Shown here piece by piece: positions 1-12,600 of a stretch of 64,000 bases of DNA. Positions within the stretch are counted from its first letter, which is position 1, and each line of letters begins with the position of its first letter. Origin of the DNA: Augochlora pura (taxonomy: Eukaryota > Arthropoda > Insecta > Hymenoptera > Halictidae); the NCBI RefSeq assembly GCF_028453695.1, contig NC_135782.1:3658001-3722000 (forward strand), given 5' to 3'. The notes below the pieces were generated by a model, which made no database searches, was not told where the DNA came from, and worked only from the letters and a program-made list of their open reading frames with translations. A program made the position numbers and the translations under genes.

Positions 1-60
1 CGTTTGTATATTGTATTGTACAATATATTGTACACTGCACTATACATTGCTTTCTATATT

Positions 61-388
61 ATATCGTACACTGTACTCTATATTCTACAATATATTGCCT
101 TGTATACAATATTTTGTACTGAATTGTATTATAGTATCGTATATAGTATATAGTATCGTATCGTACATAGTATAATATTATGTCTATAGTATCGTACACT
201 GTATTATATATTGAATTGGATATTATATCGTACACTGTAATCTATATTCTACAATATATTGCCTTGTATACAATATTTTGTACTGAATTGTATTATAGTA
301 TCGTATATAGTATATAGTATCGTATCGTACATAGTATAATATTATGTCTATAGTATCGTACACTGTATTATATATTGAATTTTATATT
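61..388. repeat. 164-bp tandem duplication in AT-rich DNA
   Basis: The block beginning ATATCGTACACTGTA at 61 recurs at 225, so the period is 164 bp. The copies are almost identical across their length. An early difference is CTGTACTCT versus CTGTAATCT, and similarity fades near 381-388. Each copy is itself built from short TATAGTATCGTA-like and TTGTACA-like motifs. The near identity suggests a recent duplication, or an assembly or replication-slippage product. No reading frame is apparent. Confidence 0.9.
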
Positions 389-394
389 AAACTA

Positions 395-510
395 CGTGTT
401 TCATTGTACATTACATTGTATATTACATTGTACATTGCATCGTATATTATATTGCGCACTGCACTGTACATTACACTATACATGAAATTGTACGCTACAT
501 TACATGCAGC
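395..510. repeat. Degenerate 12-bp AT minisatellite
   Basis: Tandem variants of CATTGTACATTA and CATTGTATATTA run through this stretch, with single-base changes such as CATCGTATATTA and CACTGTACATTA. The first 60 bases of the window contain the same motif, so the 164-bp duplication sits inside a larger field of this sequence. Confidence 0.75.
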
Positions 511-1120
511 ATCGTAACCAGCGCTCGCCATTAATTCCATCGACGGCCAACCTCCAGCCGCGGATCACCGACGAAAAATAGAGCGGAACAGGAGGCGCGA
601 AATGGCGGCCGGTGGTGTGATCAACGCCGGTCGGATCAAGCGCGCGGATCAAACACGGTCGCGCGAGCCGCGTAAGAACGCGGTTATGCGGGTTAACGGA
701 AGAACAGAACGGCGGCCCGATCGTTCGCATACAACGCCGGCTGATCCCCGCGCCGATGTAAAGCGTTCGTCTAGCGGGGGAGAGAGTGAGTGAGAGAGAG
801 TGAGAGAGAGAGAGAGAGCGCGTAACCCGTTATACGGGGGCAGGACGGCGGCGGCACAACACCGCTCGAATCGTGTACACCCAAATTGGACGGGAAATTT
901 AGTGGCCTGTCCCACGAATCTCGGGTACCCCGCCTCGCCCCGCGCCACACCGTCCCGCCCCGCCGTCCGCGGGTTTCCCGTGCCGCAGTTCTCTTTCCGC
1001 CCCTTTCCGGTCGGCCGAAACCGAGCCATCGGTCTCGCGCGCGTAACCCTTCCCCGGCGATATACTTTTTCGATCGGAGGCGCTCGGGATCCGATCGCTC
1101 TGCTTTTAGAATATTTCTAA
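490..1120. other. CpG-rich patch without a recognisable gene
   Basis: The composition changes abruptly from AT-rich to CpG-rich at about 500 and back again at about 1120. A (GA)n microsatellite occupies about 783-820. Several overlapping open frames exist on both strands, but they share the same GC-rich bases, lack recognisable domains, and run through the microsatellite. I see no gene. Confidence 0.6.
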
Positions 1121-1780
1121 GGGTAATTTATTGTCGGTTAATCTAACGTGATTCGTTTAGAGAACGGATTGAATTTTACTGTTTTAATGGAATAAACTAC
1201 CCCCTTGGTGTTGGCGTGATTTTAAATTATTTTGCATGGAAACTATTGTATTGTTTTAAGAAATATTGTTTTTTATTTGATCTGTTGTTGATCCTAGAAT
1301 GATTCCGAGGGGTTGTCCTATGGTATTTTTATATTGTTGAATATGGGAATAAATATTGAAACGTTGAGCCTTTCTGTGACCTTTTTACTGAGAAATAATA
1401 AATGGTATTTCGATCGCTGAGAATATTTTAATTACCAAAAATATTATTTTGATCACCAAAAATAATATTTTGAGCGCGAAAAATAATTTAATAATATTTT
1501 GGCTATTAAAATTTTATTTTTAGTCTTTTTACCCCCAAAAATGGAACCGACTCGTCCTAATACAATATTAATTCTAAAAAGCAATCATAATTTATAAAAT
1601 GCTTATAACAATCATCTATTCAATTGGCAACTGAATACAGGGTGTACCAAAAAAATCCGTCCAAATTACCAATACGCCAAACACGTCGAAACTACCCCTG
1701 CGTCTCGTTCACGAAGAAATGAAAAATAAATACCGACCAACGTTGTCTGCTGGATTTTATTTTCGCGTAAAAATCGCGTT
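1121..1780. other. AT-rich stretch, nothing recognisable except one transposon-like end
   Basis: Low-GC sequence with short A/T runs and no long frames. It holds only the possible mariner-type terminus at 1637. Confidence 0.6.
1637..1665 (+). mobile_element. Possible Tc1/mariner-type terminal repeat, one end only
   Basis: The sequence reads CAGGGTGTACCAAAAAAATC. Many Tc1/mariner-type elements and their MITEs have ends of the form CAGGGTGTCCCAAAA, flanked by TA, and a TA precedes this one. I found no matching inverted end within about 2 kb, so this is at most a relic or solo end. Confidence 0.3.
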
Positions 1781-3000
1781 TGGAAAAATGGTCGGGACGT
1801 ATCGATCCATTGGTATTTTCGGTGATCGGTCGAAGTCGGTTGCGATCGGTCGCGTGGCCCTCGCTCCGCTATCGCCAGGAATTCATTGATAAAACGGTGC
1901 CACGGTCGCCGCTTGTTCCTCCTCGCGCAACACGCCCGCCCCGCGTGCCCTCGCGCCCACCCCCGCTCGACCAATTCGCCAATTCCGTTCTTTTCAGCGC
2001 GCGACCGGCGCCGATCGGCCCCCGTCGATCAACCGGGCCCTGGGATAAATTCCGTAAATAAAACTGTCGACGGTACGCGCGGCCGCGGGGCTGCCGGACC
2101 GCGTGCGAGAGCCCGGCTCGAATGCACGATCTATGGGGGCGCAGTCTTTTATCCCCTTTGCGGACGCCGGGCTCGGAGGGCGCGGCGGATGTGCAACGAG
2201 ACGCGTTTCAAATTGCTTTTTTCGAAGCTTCGGTTGAAGACGGCGCCCGAGCTGCGATTGTTGGACGAGGGGATAGGAGGGTTGGAAGGGACGGATTCGC
2301 GGATGATGATACCATCGATGCAAGGTATATGGAAAATGGAGACCGCTATTTATTTCCAATTATTTCCAATAACTTTCTAATCGCTGTGATTTTCACTTTT
2401 CCTGCGGGACATCCTTTGGATCCGCGAGCAGAAATTCTATTAAAAGTTAACGAAACAATCTACAAAAAAAGCAAGAGAAATCCCTGAAAAAATTGTTCAG
2501 AAGCGTGGGTGAAAAGGCGAAAATTCGTGCCGGGGGGATGGTCAGGGGGAGAAGCGTGGATGAGAAGAGAGAAAGAGAGAAAGAGAGAGAGAGAGAGAGA
2601 TCATAGTAGAAAATCCGTTTTCCGTTTCCGTGGTCGCGGGCCGGCGTCGCGACGCCTTGCCGGCCCATAAAATCACGCGCGGGTCCGCCGCGCACAATTC
2701 CGGGGGCGCGGCGGCGGTGCGGCCGCGGTTTCCAAGCGGGTCACGGTTTAATCATCGTTGCGAACGGGGGCGACGCGGCGCCAAGGGCTACACGGCGTCG
2801 ATATAAAGGTTCAGCGCGAAGAGGATTCGACTAACCGCGGAAACGTTTCCGGGATGCTATTGCCCGTCACGCCGACGACCACGCCTCCACCCGTTCGACT
2901 CGCTTCCGATTCAACTAACCCCCAAGGCAAAATCCCGTTTGACCCACGGTGCGCCCGCACCGAACCACCCTGAGAACCGAGCGAACCGATTGACGATCAA
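1781..3000. other. CpG-rich patch with (GA)n microsatellite
   Basis: GC-rich sequence with overlapping frames on both strands and no recognised domain. An interrupted (GA)n/(GAAA) microsatellite lies at about 2565-2600. The frame at 2122-2487 has an ATG and 121 codons but no motif I recognise, and it overlaps two other frames in the same bases. I do not call a gene. Confidence 0.55.
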
Positions 3001-4033
3001 AAATCGATTTTATTTGTCGACTGAAATTGTCAGGTTATGTCAGGTTACTGATTTATTTGTTTTCTCGTTAAAATGGCGGCTCTTTGTATTCCGAGTTAAG
3101 ATGGCGGCTTTTGGTTTTCTTTTTTAGAAGAAGGAATTTTCTACGATTTTTGTGCGACCAAATTCATCCAAAAAATTATTTATCAGTCTAAACAAAAATT
3201 ATCAACTCGACTAAAAGAGCCATTTATATTATTTATTCATATTTATACTACTAAACAAATTATCCAGCAAACTAAAAAGTCATCCAAAAATCCCACCAAC
3301 AGATCCATACCGATATCCAGTCTTCGTTCGCGCAATTGTCCTCGATAAACGTTTATCCGGAGCAATTCGACTAACGACGAGCTCTGGTTTTCGCGGCGCG
3401 TAGGTTCCCGTTGCACCACGGATAATCTCGTTGGAAGACCGGAACGGCGGGGGGCGGGGGATGTCGGGGATGTATGGTAGTAGACGCGAGTGCGACGCGA
3501 CGTCCCGATGACATCCGATCGGCAAACGGAACGACGTTACCGGGAGGGAAGACTTCGTTACTCCCCCGCCAATATCCCGGCGTCACCGGCGATTTAACGA
3601 CACCGCAGCGCGGGACTTTCCATTCCGCTTCGGTTCGTTTGCTTTTCGAACACTCGGGGTCCACCGCACCGGAGGGGTCGGTCGGTCGGTCGCAGAGAAA
3701 AGACACCGTGGATGGAGATTCCTCGCTTGTTCTGGGTTAGATTTACCGCCGGAAGCGGTGAACGTTTTTCTTTGCGAAATTCGGATAAATACTGTTGTTA
3801 TATTCTACGGGGAATCGATGTTGGGAGTCTGGAGAAGTGTCTTGGGTGCTGTTAACCCCTTCCTTGGCATAAGTCAATTTTTATTTTATTATATATATAT
3901 ATATATATATATTATATGTTTATATATATTATGTTTTGTATTGTGGATGCTGTATTCTCTATTCTGGGTATTTGATTCTATACAGTAGATATTATGTTCT
4001 CTATTGTGGATATTTTATTCTATAAAAAAACAT
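3001..4033. other. Mixed sequence with (TA)n; no gene seen
   Basis: It starts AT-rich and includes GTCAGGTTATGTCAGGTTA near 3028. A CpG-rich patch follows at 3300-3730, then AT-rich sequence with a (TA)n run at about 3890-3912. A solitary TTAACCCCTT end sits at 3852 and may be a fragment of the MITE family described at 4034. Confidence 0.6.
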
Positions 4034-4177
4034 TTAACCCTTTGCGGTCGCATGTCTATTCTCAGCCACCAAAGCTAGTTAGTTACATTTTCATTTTTAC
4101 CTAAAATTACTGTGTTTCACCAATCGAAATCTTAGAACAGAATTAATACATTTCTGCAAATGACTGCAAGGGGTTAA
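4034..4177 (+). mobile_element. TTAA-flanked MITE, CCCTTTGC family
   Basis: Left end TTAACCCTTTGCGGTCGCAT and right end TGACTGCAAGGGGTTAA form imperfect terminal inverted repeats (about 13 of 16 bases after the TTAA). A TTAA lies at both boundaries, giving a 144-bp element. TTAA target duplication with CCC-starting termini is the hallmark of the piggyBac superfamily. The element is far too short to encode a transposase, so it would be non-autonomous. Related ends occur at 32156, 39235, 48452 and 51571. Confidence 0.7.
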
Positions 4178-6080
4178 AATACTCAATAAATTGTTAACCT
4201 ATTAATGAATATTAAATTCGTTTTAATTTCGACTAATATCAAGGAAAGCTCGTCTCCTCCAATCGTTCGCGTTTCGGGTTCCCGTGATTCCACGTAGCAA
4301 GCTCCATTATTCTCGCCGCCGCGTGACTCTGTCGTCGTTCGATATTATCGAACGTCGAAAGTTTGAATCGTTGTTTCGTCGCCGCGATCGTCGAACGGCC
4401 GGCACAGTCCGCGGCCGGACCGCACGCACGGTCACGTATAAACCGCCGGGACAGGGGACGGGGATGGACTCGTCGCTAACGAGCCAGGAACTTTCGTCGA
4501 AAACTATTTCCGGCCGCGAAGTTTCGGCCTCGGAAACGACGCCGCCCGACGGTCTGCTTTCGTTCGGTCTAATTAACCAATCAGCGGAATCGTACACCGG
4601 ATACGGTGCCCGGGCCGAAAACGAACCTAACCCCCACCACCCCGAAGCACAGATTTACCGGATTTCGTCGGTTGATTAGAGGATTTGTCCTACGGTTACA
4701 CGATCGTTCCGCGCCGGCGGACCGATCCGTAACAATGCCGGACGAGATCGAGGCGCGAGGCGTGGGTTAAATCATGTTTCGATGCGGTACAGTAGATTTT
4801 AGGTCAATGTTTATAATCGGAGATTGTTTAATTCGTTCGAATTAATTTTTTAAGAGAACCTGTTTTAAGATTTGAGGTTGGAAGGCATTTTTATTTAGCT
4901 TTCTTCTTCTACGTCTACCAATTCTTCTTTTATTTCTTTCTCGTCTTATTATTATTGTCATTAATATTATCATATTATAGTTAATTGTTGTTATTATTAT
5001 TCATTGCTATTATTACTGTTATTATAATTATTATTACAGTTCGTCAAACATTAATGGAACACTACCTTCAGCAAAGAAATGATACAATATACGAGTACAT
5101 AACCTATAAAAACTATAATTCAATTTTAACAGTAAATCAACTTTTACCCCAGTTCCTACTTAATAATAAGACATTAAATTTATTCCATATTATTTCTTAT
5201 AATATTTTCCATTTAGCAAACCACCCTCGAATCGCTTAAAAACGTCGAAATATCGTAAAAATATAAATCACGGTACGCGAATCCTCTCGCGCTTCCCCCT
5301 TTTTCACCCGACACACGCAGAAATTAGCATTATAACAATTAGGAAACGGTGAATGGCCGTAACGAAGCGGAGTCGAGCCCGAACTTTATTACCGGCGCGT
5401 ATTACATCGTCGCATTGTAAATGCAAACGGTTGAACGGGCGAATACCGTTGGGAACGGTATCGGTCCCCGGTTACATTGCGCGATTTGCTTATTTAAATA
5501 CGGAACGGCGAACGTGTGGGAGGGAGGGAGGGCGAGGGAACTTGGCACTGGAATGTTCCTACTAATATTGAAACTCCGAGGCCCGTATATAAATATTGGC
5601 ACGTTCCTTTTGTTTAATGACTGTTCGATGCCTCGGCGCGGACGAACGGGTTGTTCCCGCTCCCTCCCTCCACCCCCCTCCGTCGGCCGGTTTGCGTTGC
5701 GTTGTCGAAAACATTCAATGATATCGTAATGGTCCCCTTTTTACAACGGACTCGATAAACAGAGCTACTATCGCCGACTTTATATACATATATATGTCGG
5801 TTGGTTATTCATTAACGAAACGTTTGCGCCGCCCGGAATACATTTCACAAATTAACTTTCGAGGCGCCGACATATCGTTGTTTTTCCAACCGGCCGATAC
5901 TCCCGCATTCGAAACAGTTATGAAAATATTATTCGATATCGTTCGGCGAACAATAATATCGCCGGGCTAACCGCGACCGCGGTATTCTCCTGTGTTCTTT
6001 AATTGACAATTTTATTCGCGACGCTGCTGTTTAGCTTGCGTTAAGTCAATTACGGCGATCGGCGGATTAAAGGAGGGATG
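4178..6080. other. No gene seen
   Basis: AT-rich to 4250, then a CpG-rich patch (4250-4780), then AT-rich sequence with T-rich runs (4860-5260), then CpG-rich again to 6080. A frame of 131 codons at 4284-4679 is opposed by another of 96 codons in the same bases, and neither has recognisable features. Positions 5779-5796 contain a small TA palindrome (ACATATATATGT). Confidence 0.6.
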
Positions 6081-6089
6081 ATGTTAACG

Positions 6090-6325
6090 GTGTCTATATA
6101 TTGTATATTACAATATATATTGTACATTGTAATTTTTTATTATAATACAATATATTGTAATTTAATATTGTATATTGTATATTGTATATTTTATATTGTA
6201 ATTTTTTATTATAATACAATATATTGTAATTTAATATTGTATATTGTATATTACAATATATATTATATATTGTAATTTAATATTGTATATTGTATATTAC
6301 AATATATATTATATATTGTAATATC
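6090..6325. repeat. AT-only compound minisatellite (69-bp then 46-bp units)
   Basis: The block starting ATTGTAATTTTTTATTATAA at 6126 recurs at 6195 (period 69). From about 6224 a 46-bp unit starting TTGTAATTTAATATTGTATA repeats at 6270, with a partial third copy at 6316. The sequence is almost free of G+C and rich in TTGTATATTACAATATA-type inverted repeats, so it could extrude hairpins. The open frame that spans it is an artefact. Confidence 0.85.
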
Positions 6326-8950
6326 GTATACCGCGTCCCTCGATTTCAACAAATTTCTCTTACAAGCAACGAGGGGCAGGAATACTTACGGGACCGACCG
6401 GTATATACATTCTATTCTATGGTATATACATATATTCAGCGAATATAGACAGGCGCGCGCGGGGACACGGTCGAATAGGATTCATTACCGCTTCTTTTTC
6501 TCTTCGTCGTACGTAGGACATTCGACGAAACGATTTCACATCACGATCCGTGCCACCGTCCACCCCCGCGCTCCGTCTGCTGAGCAAGGACCTCTAACCG
6601 GGATACCTCGTAACGCTTCTCGGAAAAGCGAACGCAGCGCGGGCAGGATGTGATCCAGGATGCACTTCCGGCTGCACTGATTCCGTCGCCGCCGCGCCCT
6701 CCCCTCCCCTCGCCACCCCGTCGGCAATCCCGTGCCGCGCTCCACAGAAACGGAACCCGCGACCAAATATCAGAGTCAGGTCTTCCTCTGTTACCCGGTC
6801 CCCTTGCCCTCCCACCCCGTACCCTCGCTCTAACCTCTAGCTACCCCTAGTTCGTGCTCGTGTTCGTGCTCGTGCTCATCTTCCAGAGCCACCTCCGCTA
6901 CGAAATTCACGGCGACGGAGAATATCAGACCCGAATACGTACATCCCGGGAGCGTGAAATCGCACGGACGTCGGAGCCACCGAAACAATTCTGGTAACTA
7001 ATTTTCGCGGGGGATGAACGTGGTACAGGCTGTTAGGCTTGTTAACGGAGGCTTTGTGGAAAAATTAGAATTATTTGTTTGATTTTATAGGCGAGTTTAA
7101 TCTTTCGTAAGGGTACGATGTGTATGAAGGACTATTTAAGATTATTATATGGTGTTTTGGTAAAATTTTTGAGATCGGAAATAATATTACAAAATTCTTT
7201 CGAAATAATGTTACAAAATTCTTTCGAAATAATTGCATATTTCCACTTGACATAATTACATCTTTCCACTTATGGAAACTAACCTTTACATACTTAAATA
7301 TTTCCCCTTGACATAATTGCATATTTCCACTCGACATAACCTAGACACAATCACATACCATCCCTTAACATAATCGTATGCATCTACCACCGATATTCGC
7401 TACAAACGCGCATAAACTCCTCACCCCGGTAATCATTGAAACATTGTTCTCGTATAGCAGTACACGTCGCGCCAATCCCAAGGTTTAATCTCACGGAAAG
7501 AATGTTCCCAGCGTTACTACACTATAAACAGACGGAATCATCGTGGCAGGAGAATATATAGTATCGCTTCTAGAGCCCGTAGGGGTAGTTGGCGAGGGAA
7601 TATTACCCCGGATTGTTTGGCGGCGTTGGTGTGTGCGCGCGGGGGTGGGTTGGGCTCCGGCTGCCGGTTGTTTCGAGTGGCCGAGGATATGCATCCGAGG
7701 AAAAGGCAGTCGAGGGCCCACCTATGGAAGCGAAAACACGGGGAAATTGAGCCGCGAATTGCGGTCGCGAGATTTTTCGGCGTTCCGGAACTTGGAAGGG
7801 CTTTCTTTATGATCCCTCCCCCTCCCCGTTCTACTTCTTAGTTGTTTGTCTTTCGCGGAGCGCGCATCCCTCGCAACCCCTATATGAAACGTTGTCTCTT
7901 AACACAGTTATTACCCGGTTGAAGAGCATGACTTTCCTTAAAAAATAGCGAGTAGTATGAATGTGAAAATGGTGGGAAGGATAGTTTAACTAGGGATATT
8001 TAAAAATTATTTAAAAACAGTTGAAAAGTCTGTGAAAAGGAGAATATAAAAGCTAAGTATTTTACTTGATAAAATGGAGATTTAAGGGCTGAGTTATATT
8101 AGATTTTCTATATATATACATATTAAATTTTAGTACTAAGAAATAAATAAAATTAAATATCGAGAGGATTTAACACTTCCTATTCGATAAACATAAAGTG
8201 CATTATACTACTACTGAAATTAATTTTTTTAAAAAAGAAATTAAATTCAATTTCTTTAACTACAAATAAAGAGCTAAGTTATATAAAATAAAAGAGATCG
8301 TTTTCTAATAAAGATAAAATTATTCCAGGACATCCAAATAATATTCTCCATAGAATCGTCGCTTTCCGACTGACAATTAAATCTTATTAGAAAATTATAT
8401 AAACTGCCCTCTTTGCTACAGGGTGAGTAACGGCGAAGGTTTAAGAGGCGTCGCGTCGACGATCGTCGATTCGTCAAACCGGAATTAGATAAAAGTGAAT
8501 CGGAAGCGGCGTTCCGCTCGTAGCGGCGGCATCGTGTGATCAACGGAATGGTCCTCGGCCGGAGATAACAACGACATCGGTTATCGTGTAGTCGAATGGC
8601 GCCATTACCGGTTTAATATGGCCCCTCATTGTCACCGCATTACGAACGTCATGCCTCTGCCGTGAGCGCGCGCGCGTGTGCACGCGTGGAAACGGACGGG
8701 GTACTATATCGAGCCCAGATAGCCTTTCGGGACATTGAGCGCGCGTCCTGTCCGATTGAACATCCTGGGCTGTGCAGCAGCAGTCCCCCCCTCTCCCTCT
8801 CTGCATCCTCTCGCCCGCCCCACGAAATTCTATTTGCCGACCGTGCACGCGTATATAAACGCTTCCCCCCCGGTATCTGTTTGCGGCCTGTCCCGTCGTC
8901 TGCCACGTAAGGCTCGGCCGGATTTAATTAGCAAGCCAAAACGCTGCTAT
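6326..8950. other. No gene seen; alternating CpG-rich and AT-rich sequence
   Basis: CpG-rich patches cover 6340-7020, 7400-7900 and 8400-8950, and AT-rich valleys lie between them. At 7195-7225 the 21-base block AATNNTACAAAATTCTTTCGA is tandemly doubled. At 6854-6885 there is a short CGTGCTCGTGTT repeat. No frame shows a recognisable domain, signal peptide or splice structure. Confidence 0.55.
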
Positions 8951-9380
8951 GAGAGCGAGAGAGAGAGAGAGAGAGATAGATGGATAGATGGATGGAGAGA
9001 GAATGAGAGAGATAACTAGAGAGAGGGAGAGACACAGAGGAGGCGAGAAATTATGGCGAGAGAGGGAGAGACACAGAGGAGGCGAGAAATTATGGCGAGA
9101 AGTGTGGAGGGTAGGAGAGGGATTAAGGGGGATGATGAGAGAGAAAGAGAGAGAGGAGAATATTGAGAGAGAGAAAGGATGATATTGAGAAATATTTTCA
9201 AAAATATTGAGAGAAATGGAGGAGGACAAGGAAAGAAATATTGAGAGAATTATTGAAAGGGAATTAGAGAGAGAGAGAAATATTGAAAGAAAAATAGACA
9301 GAGGGGTACAGAAATATTAAGAAAAATATTAAGACGGAGATAGTGAGAAAAGTAGAGGGAAATAGAGAAATATTGCGACA
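8951..9380 (+). repeat. Long purine (GA)-rich tract with a 39-bp duplication
   Basis: About 430 bp are strongly biased to purines on the plus strand, dominated by GAGA with ATATTGAGAGA variants. The unit GAGAGGGAGAGACACAGAGG plus 19 further bases starts at 9021 and again at 9060 (period 39). Such homopurine stretches can form triplex DNA or bind GAGA-factor-type proteins in insects. That role is inference only. Confidence 0.85.
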
Positions 9381-9389
9381 TTAAATATT

Positions 9390-9640
9390 GCGAAATGAGC
9401 GACCAAGAGAGCGACAAAGAGAGAGGCAGAGAGAGGGGAAGAGCAACGATAGAGCAAGCGAACAGGCGCCGATTTTGACACTACGTTGGGCAGAAAAGCA
9501 GGCGAGCGTGCGAGCGGATGAACGAGCAAGCGAGCGAGCGAATGAACGAGGAAGCGAGCGATGGTATAAACGAGCAAGCAAGCGAGAAAATGAACGAGCG
9601 AACGAGCAAGCGAATAACCAAGCGAGAGAAGCGAACGGCG
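9390..9640 (+). repeat. Degenerate ACGA/GCGA/GCAA tetranucleotide array
   Basis: The stretch consists of variants of ACGAGCAAGCGAGCGA broken by AATGAACGAG. It follows the purine tract directly. Open frames on both strands, including arginine/serine-rich repeats on the minus strand, come from the 4-base periodicity and are not evidence of coding. Confidence 0.8.
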
Positions 9641-9649
9641 AGCCTTTCT

Positions 9650-12600
9650 ATCCACCAAAACCGCCCCGACACCGAAACAGCCCGGACGAGCGCATAACTC
9701 AAAGTTAAAATCCGCGTTACGACGCGCGGCTATCTGGCCGATCTTTACCGGCCCTCGCCGAACGAAAATCGATACGCTGATACACTACACCGGCTTAATT
9801 TCCTAATTAGTATGCAGCCTGTTAATGGAATATCATTCACGCGCCATCGTGATTTAACTTTCACCCATTATTGAACAGGTCTTCCTACAATATGGACGCT
9901 TTTACTCGCTAATCCGATCAAGATCAATTGTTCGAATATTTCCGGGCCGTGATTTGTCTATCGCGAGCCGCCATTTCGCCGATGATTTGCGCGGCGCGCC
10001 GGTGTCCCATGGGATTTTCAATGTAATTTTTAGGAGTTGGAAATGCCGGCGTGGTGTTCGTATGTAATTAGGGGTGTTTGTTATAGGGTGTACTTAGTAT
10101 GGAGATATAATTTATTCTGTGCCTTTTAATTAAGCTGATTTGCTTTCTCGTTGATTTTATTTTTAGTTAATCTTATTTTTAGTTAATTTTAATTAATTGC
10201 TTCTATCTGTAAAAGATATTAAACAATGGAATTGATGGCAAAGAGAACGTCGACGTATTAATTCGTACTCGTTAAAGTTATTTAATACCGGTCTTCATTT
10301 TAAAAGGGATGATACTGGATGAAAAAGCTTGGTTCCAAGAAAACATCCCCTAAAACTGTAGAAAGCGTAACAACGTTTTCCAAGGAAGTTGCATTAAAAG
10401 AAGACTCAAGACGCAGATGGAAATGTAAACTACAACAACAAAGGAAGAGAAGAGAGAGAGAGAGAGAGAGGGAGGGAGGAAGACGTAAAGCAGCCGTAGA
10501 GCAGCAGAACGTCCAAGACAACTTGATTATCAAACCAGAGATGGCAAAAGATTAAACTCAAACGGAACAGCATGGCGGAAATGTTCGCTTTATTCAATTT
10601 AACACTCCGTTGCTCGTCGGCTGGCAACGCAAACAGATTTTAATAAAATCGAAACATTCGTGGAACATTTGCAATAAGTTGCGAACGACCTGCTTGTGTT
10701 ACAACTTATTGCTTCTTTATTTACTGTTTAAGGTTATGTTACCGTTACTGTTAATAAGCTGCTTGTTAAGTATTATACGGCTTCTATCAACCCCTTGCTG
10801 TAACAGTATAATGTTGTAACAATGTGACAGACTGGCGAAGAGAAGATTTCATAATTTTTCTTCGTAATGATTTTTTTTTTGTTATTATAACATAGTTTTA
10901 TACTGATTGAGGACGAAAAAATAATAATCGATATGGTTCAGGAGAAATCATAGGGGTTGAAGAAGACATCCATGGTGTCCAACAGACTGTAAATTAAAAT
11001 TCTTTTTTTGCAGAGTTAATTTTACAACCCTTAACTTTTCAACGAAGTTTCCCCTAACTTTCAACGAATTTTCAACTAACTTTCAACTAACTTTCTACTA
11101 CTGGCTTCCGTGTTATTGGCCCTCGCTGTCAGCTATTTTTCTTCGCTCTACCCGAGGGCGACCATCGCGTTACACGGCGTTACACGTCGTCGCCGCTCGC
11201 CGCGGCTTTAATATCGCATTTATTCAAATTGGCCATTAAACCGAGCCCCGCGTGTCCGCGCACGTTTTTCCGGGCGCGCGCGCGCCCGCCGATCAAGTGC
11301 GAGCCGATCACCGGCTAAATGGAGTCCCCGTGTAAATCGAATTCGTCGCGCTACCCCTTTTTTCGCGGCCCCCTCCTACTCCACCGGTATCCATATTTAT
11401 AACGCCGTCGAATTACAACGGTGTAATGGGATGCCGATAGTCGCCGGTTGCTCATCGCCGCTCGCGATTAATCTTCGCGTTAATATTCCTGCGCTCCCTT
11501 CCCCCCCTATCTCTCTCTCTCTTTCTGTATATATGTTTCTGTTCCTCTCTCTTTATTTCTCTTTATATGTCTCTAAATATTTCGAACATTATATATATTT
11601 TTTTTCTTTATTTCTCTGGCAATATTAAAAAATTATTATTATATAGTTTTAATATCGCAAGAGAAATATAGAAAAAAAAATATATATACAAAATTCTTAT
11701 CATCTTTATATTTCTCTGAATATTTCGAACATTATATCTTAACTATAGCCACCAGAATAAACAATTTCACCGAAGAAATACCACCACCCGCAGCTTCACC
11801 GGCAAAACAACAACCGTCGATGAAATATTGAAATAACTCCAGCGCGGAAACTTCTCGGCCACCCCAACCCCGAATAATTACCACCACCACCACCATGGAG
11901 ATTATTGCAAAATGATTATCCGTCGCCGGGGAACTTCTCCGAATCGATAAATTCTATTTTTCCGTCCGGCGGACAATATTAAAAGAACGTCGAATTCACT
12001 TCGCGGCGGCCGCTCGTTCCCCCGAACAGAAGAAAAAGAAGTTCGCGCGGTCCGCCCCTTTCCGTCGACGAAGAGAAAAAGTAGAAGAACCTAATGGCGG
12101 CGCTTTCTTCTAATTCCGCGCGGAGGGCAGGAATTTTACTTTCCGAGTGCCGCATCCGCGGCATTCGATTTCCATAATCGGGGAAATAATTTTTGCGATT
12201 CGAACCGGTCGGGGGAACGGAACGAGGAACGGGGGGTGGCGAGAACGAAGGGCGGGGAGAGGGGGGACGCGAGGGAAAGAAAGGAGTATCGGGGGCGGGG
12301 GGAGGGGGGGTTGGATATTTAATAACGTGCTAAAACGAGCGCGAACGGGAAATGCCCGCCGCGTAAATGGAATAGTTGAGCGCATTGAAACGGCACGGTA
12401 ATGACACGCGCGTTAGAGTTCGCGCCCCGGCGCCGCGTTAATGCGCTCTCTATATAGCGTTTGAATTATATAGCAAATAGTAAATACTTCTGCGATCGTT
12501 CCGGGGGTGGGGAAGAGGGGGGAAGGGTGGCCCGGCCGCGTTATGGTTATAAAATTAACCCCGGGGAATATGGAAATCGGCCGGGCGGGCGATCATCCGA

